Below, one piece after another: positions 37,446 through 46,297 of a stretch of 64,000 bases of DNA (positions are counted from its first letter, which is position 1; each line of letters starts with the position of its first letter). The stretch is taken from contig JACKLP010000001.1 of NCBI GenBank assembly GCA_024235875.1, positions 576,020 through 640,019 of the forward strand, given 5' to 3'. A program made the position numbers and the translations under genes. This stretch comes from Burkholderiaceae bacterium. Lineage in GTDB: Bacteria; Pseudomonadota; Gammaproteobacteria; Burkholderiales; Burkholderiaceae_E. The notes beneath the pieces were generated by a model, which saw only the letters and a list, made by a program, of their open reading frames with translations, was not told where the DNA came from and did not search any database.

Positions 37446-39293
37446 TCAGAGTCCGAGGCGTGCCCGCGTCTCGGCCGTCAGGCGGCCTTCGGCATCCCAG
37501 CCGCGGACCTTGTAGTACTCCGGCACCATCTTGTCGATGCCGCTGACCATGCCCTTCGCAGGTCCTGTCTTGACCGCCTCGGTCTTCAGGCGCTTCGGCA
37601 GGTCATCGTCCGCACGGGTAAATCCGGCACGATTGTTGAAGTCGCGCTCGAGATTCCAGATCCGCTCGCCGATCAGATTCAGGTTCTCGAGATCGAACTC
37701 GGGGCCGCACGCGCCCTGCAACTGCGGTGCGAAATCGGCCAGTGTCCAGGCAAAGGTCGTGAAGGTGCACAGCCCACTCGAGTCGACGACCGACGATGCG
37801 TCCTGGGTCGCCTTCACCAGCTCGGCCTTGCCTTCGGTGGCCAGCGGATCGGTCTTGACCGGCACACCCATGATCTCGGATCCCACCGTATAGGAGCGCA
37901 GGTGGCAGGCCCCTCGGTTGGAGGTCGCGTAGGTCAGGCCCATGCCCTGGATGCCGCGCGCGTCGTAGGCTGGGAACTCCTGGCCTTTGACCGACATCGA
38001 CAGATCTGGGTGGCCATACTTGGCGGTGAGACGCTTGGAGCCCAGGCCGATCTCCTTGCCAAAGCCCTCGCCGCGAGCCGTCATCTCGGCCAGCTTGCAC
38101 AAGGCTTCGGCCGAGCCGAAACTGGCGTCCAGGCCGACTTGCTCCGTGGTCAGAGCACCGATCGAATGCAGCTCCATCGCGGCCCCGACCGTCGCGCCGA
38201 ACGAAATCGGATCCATGCCATCTTCGTTGCACAGCATGTTCACGTACTGCAGGGCCTCCAGATCGTCCACACCCGGGGCCGCACCCAGCGCCCAGGCGGC
38301 TTCGTATTCGAGACCACCGGACGCGCCCCAGTACTCGGGCTTGTTGACGACCGAGAAGTGGCTCTCGTCGAGCTTGGAGATTCGGCCGCAAGCGATCGTG
38401 CAGCCGAAACACGCCTGATTGGTCACCAACTGCGACTTGCCATCCGTCGGACGCTTCTCGAGCATGGCTTCAGCAGAAATCCGGCTCGCCCCCTCGAATT
38501 GGCTGTCACGATGGTTCCGCGTGGGCAACGCACCGCTCTCGTTGATGACGTTCATCAGGACCTGAGTGCCGTAGGCGGGTAGGCCCTGCCCCGTCACCGG
38601 GTTGTCGGCCAGGATCTTCTTCTTGTCCTTGACCGCCGCCATGAAGGCCTTGGGATCGTGAATATTGCCGACGCCCTTGGTGCCGCGAACCGCGACCGCC
38701 TTCAGGTTCTTGGAGCCGGCCACCGCGCCGACGCCCGAGCGGCCTGCCGCCCGGTGCAGGTCATTGACGACGCAGGCGAACAGCACCTGGTTCTCGCCTG
38801 CGCGCCCGATGGACGACACCCGGGTCAGGGGATCCTGCAATTCCTTCTTGAGGGTCTCCTCGGTGTGCCAGACCGTGGTCCCCCAGAGGTGCGAGGCATC
38901 ACGCAACTCGGCCTTGTCGTCGACGATCGAGAGGTAGACCGGCTTGGGGCTCTTGCCCTCGAAGATGATCATGTCCCAACCGGCCATCTTCAGCTCGGCG
39001 CCCCAGTAGCCGCCCGAGTTCGAGCAGGCGATCGCGCCGGTCAACGGCCCCTTGGTGATGACCGAGTAGCGCCCGCCGGTGGCGGCCATCGTGCCGGTCA
39101 GGGGACCGGTCGCCCAGATGATCTTGTTGTCGGGCGATAGCGGATCGACCTTCGCGTCGACCTCCTCGACGAAGTACTTCGTCGCCAGCCCACGCTGGCC
39201 GAGGTACTGCTTCGCCCAGTCCATGTTGATCGGCTCGCTCGCGCAAGTTCCGTTGGTCAGATTTACGCGCAGGATCTTTCCGGCCCAGGTCAT
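37446..39293 (-). CDS. tungsten-type aldehyde:ferredoxin oxidoreductase, catalytic subunit
   Basis: A 615-residue enzyme of the AOR family, cytoplasmic, oxidising aldehydes to acids (or the reverse) at a bis-pterin tungsten centre. The N-terminus MTWAGKILRVNLTNG and GRYSVITKGPLTGAI, GRSGVGAVAGSKNLKAV are family signatures. C295-x2-C298-x3-C302, with the later SSGLCTF cysteine, binds a [4Fe-4S] cluster. DARGIQGMGLTYATSNRGACH matches the pterin-binding segment, usually DPRGxxGMG. GGAG precedes the ATG. It follows the ferredoxin-like gene by 79 bases. Operon partners match the three-subunit NAD-linked AOR of Aromatoleum. Substrate not predictable from the sequence. Confidence 0.92.
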   Translation of the reverse strand: MTWAGKILRVNLTNGTCASEPINMDWAKQYLGQRGLATKYFVEEVDAKVDPLSPDNKIIWATGPLTGTMAATGGRYSVITKGPLTGAIACSNSGGYWGAELKMAGWDMIIFEGKSPKPVYLSIVDDKAELRDASHLWGTTVWHTEETLKKELQDPLTRVSSIGRAGENQVLFACVVNDLHRAAGRSGVGAVAGSKNLKAVAVRGTKGVGNIHDPKAFMAAVKDKKKILADNPVTGQGLPAYGTQVLMNVINESGALPTRNHRDSQFEGASRISAEAMLEKRPTDGKSQLVTNQACFGCTIACGRISKLDESHFSVVNKPEYWGASGGLEYEAAWALGAAPGVDDLEALQYVNMLCNEDGMDPISFGATVGAAMELHSIGALTTEQVGLDASFGSAEALCKLAEMTARGEGFGKEIGLGSKRLTAKYGHPDLSMSVKGQEFPAYDARGIQGMGLTYATSNRGACHLRSYTVGSEIMGVPVKTDPLATEGKAELVKATQDASSVVDSSGLCTFTTFAWTLADFAPQLQGACGPEFDLENLNLIGERIWNLERDFNNRAGFTRADDDLPKRLKTEAVKTGPAKGMVSGIDKMVPEYYKVRGWDAEGRLTAETRARLGL

Positions 39294-39372
39294 GTGGTGA
39301 CTCCTTCCTTGGACTCTGATTCAGTGGGATTCGTTCGCAGGGGCGGCCGGGCGGTCGGGCCCGGCACGGCGC

Positions 39373-39849
39373 TCAGCCTGCGGACTGCTGGTTGCCGAGT
39401 TTCTCGGCCCACTGGTGCATGCGGCCCAGCCCGGTCCAGTTCGAGTCGACGAACGTGATCGCGCCGGTCGGGCAGGCATCGGCGCAGGCGGGCTCGCCGC
39501 CGCAGAGGTCGCACTTCTGGACCTTGCCGGTCTCCTGCACATAGTTGACCGTGCCGAATGGGCAGGCAATGGTGCAGACCTTGCAGCCGACACAGGTGTC
39601 TTCGGAGACGACCTTCGCGCCGCTGGCCGCATCGACGGTGATCGCCTCGACCGGGCACGCGTGGAGGCACCAGGCCTCGTCGCATTGCGTGCAGGTGTAA
39701 GGCACCTTGCGCCCGGTGTGGTGGAAATCGAAGACCTTGATCCGAGACTTGCCGGTGCTGAACACACCGTAGTTCTCGAAGCTGCAGGCCATTTCACACT
39801 GCAGGCAGCCAGTGCACTTGTCGGGGTTGATGTGCAGGGATTTCTGCAT
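39373..39849 (-). CDS. four-cluster ferredoxin-like electron-transfer subunit of AOR
   Basis: A 158-residue iron-sulfur protein. The start MQKSLHINPDKCTG at 39849 has GGAGGAG about 5 bases upstream; longer frames lack support. Cysteine groups CTGCLQCEMAC, CTQCDEAWCLHACP, CVGCKVCTIACP and CDLCGGEPACADACP supply sixteen ligands, enough for four [4Fe-4S] clusters, as in the HycB/NrfC family. First gene of the AOR operon; it probably links the tungsten subunit to the FAD subunit. Soluble: no Tat signal or membrane segment. Confidence 0.9.
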   Translation of the reverse strand: MQKSLHINPDKCTGCLQCEMACSFENYGVFSTGKSRIKVFDFHHTGRKVPYTCTQCDEAWCLHACPVEAITVDAASGAKVVSEDTCVGCKVCTIACPFGTVNYVQETGKVQKCDLCGGEPACADACPTGAITFVDSNWTGLGRMHQWAEKLGNQQSAG

Positions 39850-40384
39850 GACTCCTCCGGGATTTGCCGTTTTCTTGGGCACGTTCTGGTACCGCCCGGC
39901 GCCTTTGCCTTGCTCGTGCAACCCCATCGGACGAGGGATTTGGCACTCAGCTGCGCGGTCCAACTTTTGCGAGCAAAAGCATACCTTGTTTTGCATGTCG
40001 GTGCATAAGTTGAAGCACCCGATCTGCGCCCCGGAGGCGTACCCCGCTCAGTGTGCCTGCGACAACGGCTGCCTCCTGCCCCGCCCCAAAATCGACACGA
40101 CCGGGGCCACCGTACTGTCGTCGCGGTCGTCGGGTCGACGGCGTCGTACACCGCGAAAAGCGGCGATTGGTCAATCTGGAACCGCCGAACATGTGCGAGC
40201 ACTGGCAGTCGGCAGAAAATCGCAGCTGGCAAGTGCGCGTAAGCTACCTACTGGTATGGAATTCGCTCCCCGATACCAGTATGTTGGTACGTGCACTTGG
40301 GCAATGGCCAGCGCCTATGCACTGCGCACATAGGAACCAGCGGCGGGCACCCGGCCCGATGCGTTCACGACAAGGAGATAAACA
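39850..40384. other. 535-base divergent control region, AOR operon versus cox-like operon
   Basis: No gene is supported. It must hold both promoters. Visible elements: a 7-base inverted repeat CTTTTGC/GCAAAAG at 39964-39979 on the AOR side, near TATGCT as a possible minus-strand -10, and a 9-base inverted repeat at 40249-40281 on the cox side (separate entry). No clear molybdenum-cofactor riboswitch was recognised. Confidence 0.55.
40249..40281. promoter_or_regulatory. 9-base inverted repeat upstream of cox-like operon
   Basis: TACTGGTAT (40249-40257) and ATACCAGTA (40273-40281) are perfect inverted copies with a 15-base spacer, about 24 bases centre to centre, 104 bases before coxS. Spacing of roughly two helical turns is typical for a dimeric activator or LysR/ModE-type protein. 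GTTGGTAC immediately downstream resembles a third half-site. Confidence 0.45.
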
Positions 40385-40849
40385 ATGGAGATAACCGTCA
40401 AGATGACGGTCAACGGCAAGGCGGTCAGCGTCAATGTCGACCCCCGCACGCTGCTCGTTCAGGTCATTCGTGAAAACCTGCACTTGACCGGCACGCACGT
40501 CGGCTGCGACACGGCCCAATGTGGTGCCTGCACCGTCCACATGAACGGTCGGGCGGTCAAGGCCTGCTCGATGCTGGCCGTACAGGCGCAAGGGGCCGAG
40601 ATCACGACGATCGAAGGCTTGGCCAGCGGCGATACGCTGCATCCGATGCAAGAGGCATTCAGGGACTGCCATGCGCTGCAGTGCGGATTTTGCACCCCTG
40701 GCATGGTGATGTCTGCGGTCCAGCTGCTCAATGACAATCCGCATCCGACCGACGAACAGATTCGCGAAGGGCTGGAAGGAAATATCTGTCGCTGCACGGG
40801 GTATCACAATATCGTGCGCGCGGTTCGCCAGGTCGCAGACCAGGCCTGA
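40385..40849 (+). CDS. coxS: [2Fe-2S] small subunit of CO-dehydrogenase-like molybdenum hydroxylase
   Basis: A 154-residue iron-sulfur subunit. The N-terminal plant-type ferredoxin domain has GCDTAQCGACTVHMNGRAVKAC, of which the cysteines bind the distal cluster; the C-terminal helical domain has CGFCTPGM and NICRCTGY for the proximal cluster. This is complete for the xanthine oxidase family. AAGGAG precedes the ATG by about 7 bases. First gene of the S-L-M order operon, 23 bases before coxL. Named by homology; the substrate need not be CO. Confidence 0.92.
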   Translation: MEITVKMTVNGKAVSVNVDPRTLLVQVIRENLHLTGTHVGCDTAQCGACTVHMNGRAVKACSMLAVQAQGAEITTIEGLASGDTLHPMQEAFRDCHALQCGFCTPGMVMSAVQLLNDNPHPTDEQIREGLEGNICRCTGYHNIVRAVRQVADQA

Positions 40850-40872
40850 CACCAGACACGAAGGGAGCGAAC

Positions 40873-43233
40873 ATGACGGATCTATCGAATTCGCCAATCG
40901 GCCAGCCGATGCGGCGCCGCGAAGACCTGCGCTTTCTGACCGGCGCCGGCCAGTTCACCGACGACATCGTGCTGACGGGGCAGACCTATGGCGTCTTCGT
41001 GCGCTCGCCGCACGCGCACGCTCGCATCACCGGAATCGACCAGGCAGCTGCACGTGCCATGCCGGGCGTGGTCGACATCATCACCGGGGAGGATCTCGCG
41101 GAGGCGAAGATCGGTGGCCTGCCGTGCGGCTGGCTGATCCACGACAAGTCCGGTGAGCCGATGAAGGAACCACCCCATCCGGTGCTGGCCCAGGGCAAGG
41201 CGCGCTATGTCGGGGACGCCGTGGCCTTGGTGATAGCCGAATCGACATCGCAGGCGCGGGACGCGGCGGAAGCTCTCGTCGTGGACTATGAGCCCCTCGC
41301 CGCCGTCGTAGACCCGGCCAAGGCCGAGTCAGCGGGCGCTTCGGTGCACGACGAGGCGCCGGACAATGTCTGCTACGACTGGGGCCATGGTGACGCCCAG
41401 GCGGTGGACGCAGCGTTCGCCAAGGCAGCCAAGGTGACCCGGCTCGACTTCGTCAACAACCGGCTGATTCCGAATGCGATGGAACCCCGTGCGGCGAACG
41501 CCTCGTATAGCCGGCACGACGACAGCTACACACTCTACGTCGCAAACCAGAATCCCCATGTCGAGCGACTCCTGATGAGCGCCTTCGTGCTGGGCCTGCC
41601 CGAGAGCAAGGTTCGGGTGATCGCACCAGACGTGGGCGGTGGCTTCGGCTCGAAGATCTTTCTCTACCCCGAGGAAACGGCCCTGGTCTGGGCATCCAAA
41701 CGCGTCGGCCGGCCCATCAAGTGGACCGCCGAGCGCAGCGAGTCGTTCCTCACCGACGCCCATGGGCGCGACCATGTCACCACCGCCGAGTTGGCGCTCG
41801 CCGAGGATGGCGAGTTCCTCGGAATGCGAGTAAAGACGATCGCGAACCTCGGCGCCTACCTGTCGACCTTTGCAAGCTCGGTTCCGACGATCCTCTACGC
41901 CACGTTGCTGGCCGGCCAATACCGTACGCCGGCGATCTACTGCGAGGTCAAGGCGGTGTTCACCAATACGGCCCCCGTCGACGCGTATCGCGGTGCCGGC
42001 CGTCCCGAGGCGACCTATGTTGTCGAGCGCCTGGTCGAACAGGCGGCGCGCGACGTCGGCATGGACCCGGTAGCGATCCGGCGCCGCAATTTCATCACCA
42101 CCTTTCCTTACGCGACGCCGGTCGGACTCACCTACGACACTGGCGACTATGCAGCTACCCTCGACAAGGCCCTCGCGCTGGCCGACGTGGCGGGCTTTCC
42201 GGCCCGACGAGAGGAAGCCCGATCCAGGGGCATGCGTCGCGGGCTCGGCTATTCGTGCTACATCGAGGCGTGTGGTCTGGCACCCTCGAACATCGCCGGT
42301 GCCCTAGGCGCGCGTGCCGGCCTGTTCGAGGCAGGCGAGGTCCGGGTCCACCCCACCGGCACCGTGACCGTCTTCACCGGGTCCCACAGCCACGGCCAGG
42401 GCCATGAGACGACGTTTGCCCAGGTGGTCGCCGGCCGGCTTGGGATTCCGACAGAGAACGTCGAGATCGTTCACGGCGACACAGGCCGGATTCCCTTCGG
42501 CATGGGAACCTACGGCAGCCGCTCGCTGGCCGTCGGCGGCACGGCTATCGTCAAGGCCGTGGACAAGGTCATCGAGAAAGGCCGAAAGATCGCCGCCCAC
42601 CTGCTGGAGGCATCCGACGATGACATCGAGTTCGGCAACGGCGAGTTCAAGGTGTCCGGGACCGACAAGTCGATTCCGTTCGCGCAGGTGGCACTGAGTG
42701 CATACGTACCGCACAACTATCCGCTAGAGAAACTCGAGCCCGGCCTGAACGAGAACGCGTTCTATGACCCGACCAACTTCACCTACCCCGCTGGCTCCTA
42801 CGTCTGCGAGGTCGAGGTTGATCCGGCGACCGGAACGAGTCGTGTCGTGCAGTTCGTCGCGGTCGACGACTTCGGCAACATCGTGAACCCAATGATCGTG
42901 GCCGGGCAGGTCCATGGCGGGCTTGCACAGGGCCTTGGCCAGGCCATGCTCGAAGGCTGCACCTATGATCGCGAGACCGGACAACTTCTGACGGGCTCCT
43001 ACCTCGACTACGCGATGCCGCGTGCAGCGGACTTACCCGACTTCATTGTCGACACGCATGCCACGCCGTGCACGCATAATCCCCTGGGGGTGAAAGGCTG
43101 TGGCGAAGCGGGTGCCATCGGCTCGCCTGCAGCGTACATCAACGCCCTGACCGACGCCCTCGGAGTGCGAGATATCCCGATGCCCGCCACGCCGGAGCGT
43201 GTATGGCGCGCGCTGATTGACCAGAAATCCTGA
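40873..43233 (+). CDS. coxL: molybdenum hydroxylase large subunit, form II CoxL-like
   Basis: A 786-residue catalytic subunit binding Mo-molybdopterin cytosine dinucleotide. RRREDLRFLTGAGQFTDDI starts the fold; GGGFGSKIFLYPEE and GSHSHGQGHETTFAQ are cofactor-binding segments; E745 in GCGEAGAIG is the catalytic base of the family. The active-site loop at residues 371-377 is AYRGAGR, the form II signature. True CO dehydrogenases (form I) have AYRCSFR with the copper-binding cysteine, which is absent here. It therefore probably oxidises another compound, such as an aldehyde, purine or aromatic. GGGAG precedes the ATG. Confidence 0.92.
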   Translation: MTDLSNSPIGQPMRRREDLRFLTGAGQFTDDIVLTGQTYGVFVRSPHAHARITGIDQAAARAMPGVVDIITGEDLAEAKIGGLPCGWLIHDKSGEPMKEPPHPVLAQGKARYVGDAVALVIAESTSQARDAAEALVVDYEPLAAVVDPAKAESAGASVHDEAPDNVCYDWGHGDAQAVDAAFAKAAKVTRLDFVNNRLIPNAMEPRAANASYSRHDDSYTLYVANQNPHVERLLMSAFVLGLPESKVRVIAPDVGGGFGSKIFLYPEETALVWASKRVGRPIKWTAERSESFLTDAHGRDHVTTAELALAEDGEFLGMRVKTIANLGAYLSTFASSVPTILYATLLAGQYRTPAIYCEVKAVFTNTAPVDAYRGAGRPEATYVVERLVEQAARDVGMDPVAIRRRNFITTFPYATPVGLTYDTGDYAATLDKALALADVAGFPARREEARSRGMRRGLGYSCYIEACGLAPSNIAGALGARAGLFEAGEVRVHPTGTVTVFTGSHSHGQGHETTFAQVVAGRLGIPTENVEIVHGDTGRIPFGMGTYGSRSLAVGGTAIVKAVDKVIEKGRKIAAHLLEASDDDIEFGNGEFKVSGTDKSIPFAQVALSAYVPHNYPLEKLEPGLNENAFYDPTNFTYPAGSYVCEVEVDPATGTSRVVQFVAVDDFGNIVNPMIVAGQVHGGLAQGLGQAMLEGCTYDRETGQLLTGSYLDYAMPRAADLPDFIVDTHATPCTHNPLGVKGCGEAGAIGSPAAYINALTDALGVRDIPMPATPERVWRALIDQKS

Positions 43234-43249
43234 GAGGAGACACACAAGC

Positions 43250-44038
43250 ATGTATCCGTTCAACTACTTGCGCCCTACCTCGGTCGAGGCGGCGCACCAG
43301 TCGGCATCAGGTGATGCGAGATACCTGGCAGGCGGACAGAGCCTGGTCCAGTCGATGCGCCTGCGACTGGCTTCGGCCGAGTCGCTGGTGGACCTTGGAG
43401 GAATCGAGTCATTGCGTGGCATCAAGGTAGATGCGACGTCGGTGACGATCGGCGCCATGACGACCCACGCGGCGGTCGCACGCGATCCGGGTGTCCTCAA
43501 GGCGATTCCGGCCCTGGCTTCGCTCGCCGGCGGCATCGGCGACCAGATGGTTCGCAATGCGGGGACCATCGGTGGGGCCATCGCGAATGCGGACCCGGCG
43601 GCCTGCTACCCTGCAGCGGTGGTCGGGCTTGGAGCAACCATCGTGACCGACCAGCGCGAGATTGCCGGCGACGACTTCTTCATCGGGTTGTATGAAACAG
43701 CCCTCGAACCCGGTGAACTGATCGTTGCTGTCCGATTCCCCATTCCGAAGCGAGCGGCCTACGTCAAGTTCAAGCAACCGGCATCGCGCTTCGCCCTGGT
43801 CGGCGTCATGGTCAGTGAGGGCTCCGCCGGGGTCCGTGTCGGCGTGACCGGCGCTAGAGCGAGCGCGTACCGGGAACAAGGCCTCGAGGCGAAGCTGGCC
43901 GGCAATTTCAGCGCCAAGGCACTCGACGGTGCGAAGCTTGCATCCGACGGCATGAATACCGACCTTCACGCAACGGCGGAGTACCGTGCTGCGATGGTCG
44001 TCGTCATGGCGCAGCGCGCGCTAGCGGCGGCCGGCTGA
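43250..44038 (+). CDS. coxM: FAD-binding medium subunit, CoxM-like
   Basis: A 262-residue FAD subunit. The start MYPFNYLRPTSVEAA at 43250 has GAGAGGAGA about 8 bases upstream. YLAGGQSLVQSM (~32-43) and RNAGTIGGAIANADPAACYP (~100-119) are the two FAD-binding motifs of the family; the C-terminal CO_deh_flav_C domain follows (~165-262). It passes electrons from the 2Fe-2S clusters to the respiratory chain or NAD. A structured 127-base gap separates it from the coxD-like gene. Confidence 0.92.
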   Translation: MYPFNYLRPTSVEAAHQSASGDARYLAGGQSLVQSMRLRLASAESLVDLGGIESLRGIKVDATSVTIGAMTTHAAVARDPGVLKAIPALASLAGGIGDQMVRNAGTIGGAIANADPAACYPAAVVGLGATIVTDQREIAGDDFFIGLYETALEPGELIVAVRFPIPKRAAYVKFKQPASRFALVGVMVSEGSAGVRVGVTGARASAYREQGLEAKLAGNFSAKALDGAKLASDGMNTDLHATAEYRAAMVVVMAQRALAAAG

Positions 44039-44066
44039 GGGTCGGGCGTCGTAGCGGCAATCGCGC

Positions 44067-44125
44067 CGTGTGCGAGCCGCCGCCAGTCGGCTCGCACACG
44101 ATTCGCCTGGTGGCGAATCGTGTGC
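44067..44125 (+). promoter_or_regulatory. two overlapping, mutually exclusive perfect hairpins between coxM and coxD
   Basis: Stem A pairs 44067-44079 with 44088-44100 (13 base pairs, eight-base loop). Stem B pairs 44094-44107 with 44112-44125 (14 base pairs, four-base loop TGGT). Both need bases 44094-44100, so only one can form at a time. The coxD-like ATG is 40 bases downstream. The layout resembles an attenuator or RNA switch; no T-tract follows, so an mRNA-processing or stabilising role between the structural and accessory genes is as likely. Confidence 0.6.
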
Positions 44126-44165
44126 CTGTGCCACAAGTTTCCCTGTCCTAGCGAATCGAGAACGA

Positions 44166-45074
44166 ATGCACGACACCCGAGACGCGGCACCCCAAAGCGT
44201 CGACGAAACTGTCGCCTGGCTGGAAGCGCGCGACTACATTTGCGATCGACGGCTTGCCACTTCGATCTTCCTGTCGATGAGGCTTCGCCGCCCGCTGTTC
44301 CTGGAAGGCGAGGCCGGTGTCGGCAAGACCGAGATAGCCAAGGTTCTGGCCAAGGGGCTGGGCGTGCCCCTCGTCCGGCTGCAGTGCTACGAAGGAATCG
44401 ATATCAATCAGGCCGCGTACGAATGGAACGTGGCCCGCCAGATGCTCGAGATTCGCCTTGCGGAGGCTGGCCGAGCAGGTGGCGCCAATCCGAATCTTTA
44501 CCGGCGCGACCTTCTGATCGAGCGCCCCTTGCTGTCGGCACTGAGTTCGAGGCCAGCTCCCGTGCTACTGATTGACGAACTCGACCGGGCGGACGAGCCG
44601 TTCGAGGCGTTCTTGCTCGAAGTCCTGTCGGACTTTCAGATGACCATTCCGGAGTTTGGGGTCGTGCGCGCCGAGGAGCCTCCGGTGGTGGTGCTCACAT
44701 CGAATCGAACCCGAGAGATCCACGATGCACTGAAGCGTCGATGCCTTTACGCCTGGGTCGACTATCCGAACGCGGAGCAGGAGCTCGAGATCGTGCGCCG
44801 TAAGGCGCCCGGCGCCGCGCAGCGGCTATCTCGCGATGTCGTCGATTTCGTGCAGCGGGCCCGCCGCCTGGACCTGTTCAAGTCACCCGGCGTCGCAGAA
44901 ACCATCGATTGGACCAATGCGCTGACTGCGCTCGACGCGATGTCGCTCGACCCGGAGTCCGTCAGTGACACGCTCGGCGTGCTGCTGAAGTATCAGGAGG
45001 ATCTTGGACGGCTCCAGGGCGCAGAAGTGGGCCGGATCCTGGATGAGATGCGGGCACTGACAGGTCAGGGCTGA
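44166..45074 (+). CDS. coxD: MoxR-family AAA+ ATPase, CoxD-like
   Basis: A 302-residue AAA+ ATPase. RPLFLEGEAGVGKTEIAKVLA is the Walker A region, VLLIDELDRADEPFEAFLLE is Walker B, and VLTSNRTREIHDALKRRC holds sensor 1 and arginine residues. CoxD of Oligotropha is a chaperone needed to build the Cu-S-Mo centre; form II operons also carry it, so here it probably sulfurates or inserts the Mo cofactor. The start MHDTRDAAPQSV at 44166 avoids the hairpins upstream. Its stop overlaps the next ATG (TGATG). Confidence 0.9.
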   Translation: MHDTRDAAPQSVDETVAWLEARDYICDRRLATSIFLSMRLRRPLFLEGEAGVGKTEIAKVLAKGLGVPLVRLQCYEGIDINQAAYEWNVARQMLEIRLAEAGRAGGANPNLYRRDLLIERPLLSALSSRPAPVLLIDELDRADEPFEAFLLEVLSDFQMTIPEFGVVRAEEPPVVVLTSNRTREIHDALKRRCLYAWVDYPNAEQELEIVRRKAPGAAQRLSRDVVDFVQRARRLDLFKSPGVAETIDWTNALTALDAMSLDPESVSDTLGVLLKYQEDLGRLQGAEVGRILDEMRALTGQG

Positions 45075-46297
45075 TGGCGGCCGAGCGTGGCGAGCGTCTG
45101 GCAGAGAACGTCGCGCACTTCGCGCGCGTGCTTCGCAAGGCTGGGTTGCCGGTGGGCCCCGATCGGACCTTGCTCGCGCTCGAAGTCATCGAGGCCGTCG
45201 GACTCGATCGGCGCGAGGACGTCCACGCTGCGCTGGGCAGTGTCATGGTTCGTGCCCGTGACCAACAGCATATCTTCGACGCGGCCTTCGCCGCGTTCTG
45301 GGCCGACCCGCATTTGCTGGAAAAAGTCCTGCACCTCATGCTCCCGACGATCAGCGGACGCGGATCAAAGGAGCACGAGAAGAAGCCACGGCGGCTGGAG
45401 GAAGCCCTCAGGGCAGACCAGTCGCCCGCGGTCCCTCCCGTGGACCCGGCTCACGAAGAGGGCGAGGAGCATCAGATCGATGCCGTCATGACCTTCTCGG
45501 ACCGCGAGCGCCTCCGCCATGCTGACTTTGAATCGATGTCGACCGACGAGTACCTGCAGGCAAGCCGGGTCGCACAAACGATCGACCTGCCCTTGCGACC
45601 GATCCTGATCCGGCGCGCCCGCCCCGCGACACGCGGGCGCGTCGACCTGAGACGCACGCTACTGCGCATGGCCCGGGCGCCTGACACGGTTGCCCCCGCG
45701 TACTCATGCCCTCAGCGCAAGCGACCTGCCCTGGTCCTTATGGTGGATGTCTCGGGATCGATGGAACGCTACGCACGGATATTCCTGCACTTCGCGCACG
45801 GGCTTACCAGGCGTCACAAGACGACGCACAGCTTCGTCTTCGGCACCCGACTGACGCCGCTCACGGCCGTCATGCGCGAACGCGATCCGGACGAAGCCAT
45901 GAAGGCCGCCGCCAGGGAGATAGAGGATTGGAGCGGCGGAACGCGCATCGCTGGGACCCTGCATGAGTTCAACTGGCAATGGGCAAGGCGAATCCTGAGC
46001 CGCAATGCCGCGCTGATCCTGGTGACCGACGGACTGGACCGAGACGAGAACGGAGACCTGCGGCGGGAGTCCGCGTTGCTTTCTCGCTTCGCGCACGAGT
46101 TCGTCTGGCTCAATCCGCTACTGAGATACGATGGGTTCGAACCACGTGCCGCTGGCATACGGGCCCTACTCGGGTCGGTCGATCGATTCCTTCCAGTGCA
46201 CAACCTGGACTCCATCGAATCCCTGGGCAGGTCACTGGGCCGCCAGCGCCATCGGGGACAATTCGAACGAAAACACCATATAGGAAGACCGCGATGA
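45074..46297 (+). CDS. coxE: von Willebrand factor A domain protein, CoxE-like
   Basis: A 407-residue VWA_CoxE-family protein. ALRVLRxAGLPVGPDR-type residues near the start (FARVLRKAGLPVGPDRT) mark the family; the VWA domain begins near residue 215 with the metal-ion site LMVDVSGSMERYA and later DGLDRDE. It works with the CoxD-type ATPase in cofactor maturation on the enzyme. Overlaps coxD by one base and coxG by four. Confidence 0.9.
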   Translation: MAAERGERLAENVAHFARVLRKAGLPVGPDRTLLALEVIEAVGLDRREDVHAALGSVMVRARDQQHIFDAAFAAFWADPHLLEKVLHLMLPTISGRGSKEHEKKPRRLEEALRADQSPAVPPVDPAHEEGEEHQIDAVMTFSDRERLRHADFESMSTDEYLQASRVAQTIDLPLRPILIRRARPATRGRVDLRRTLLRMARAPDTVAPAYSCPQRKRPALVLMVDVSGSMERYARIFLHFAHGLTRRHKTTHSFVFGTRLTPLTAVMRERDPDEAMKAAAREIEDWSGGTRIAGTLHEFNWQWARRILSRNAALILVTDGLDRDENGDLRRESALLSRFAHEFVWLNPLLRYDGFEPRAAGIRALLGSVDRFLPVHNLDSIESLGRSLGRQRHRGQFERKHHIGRPR

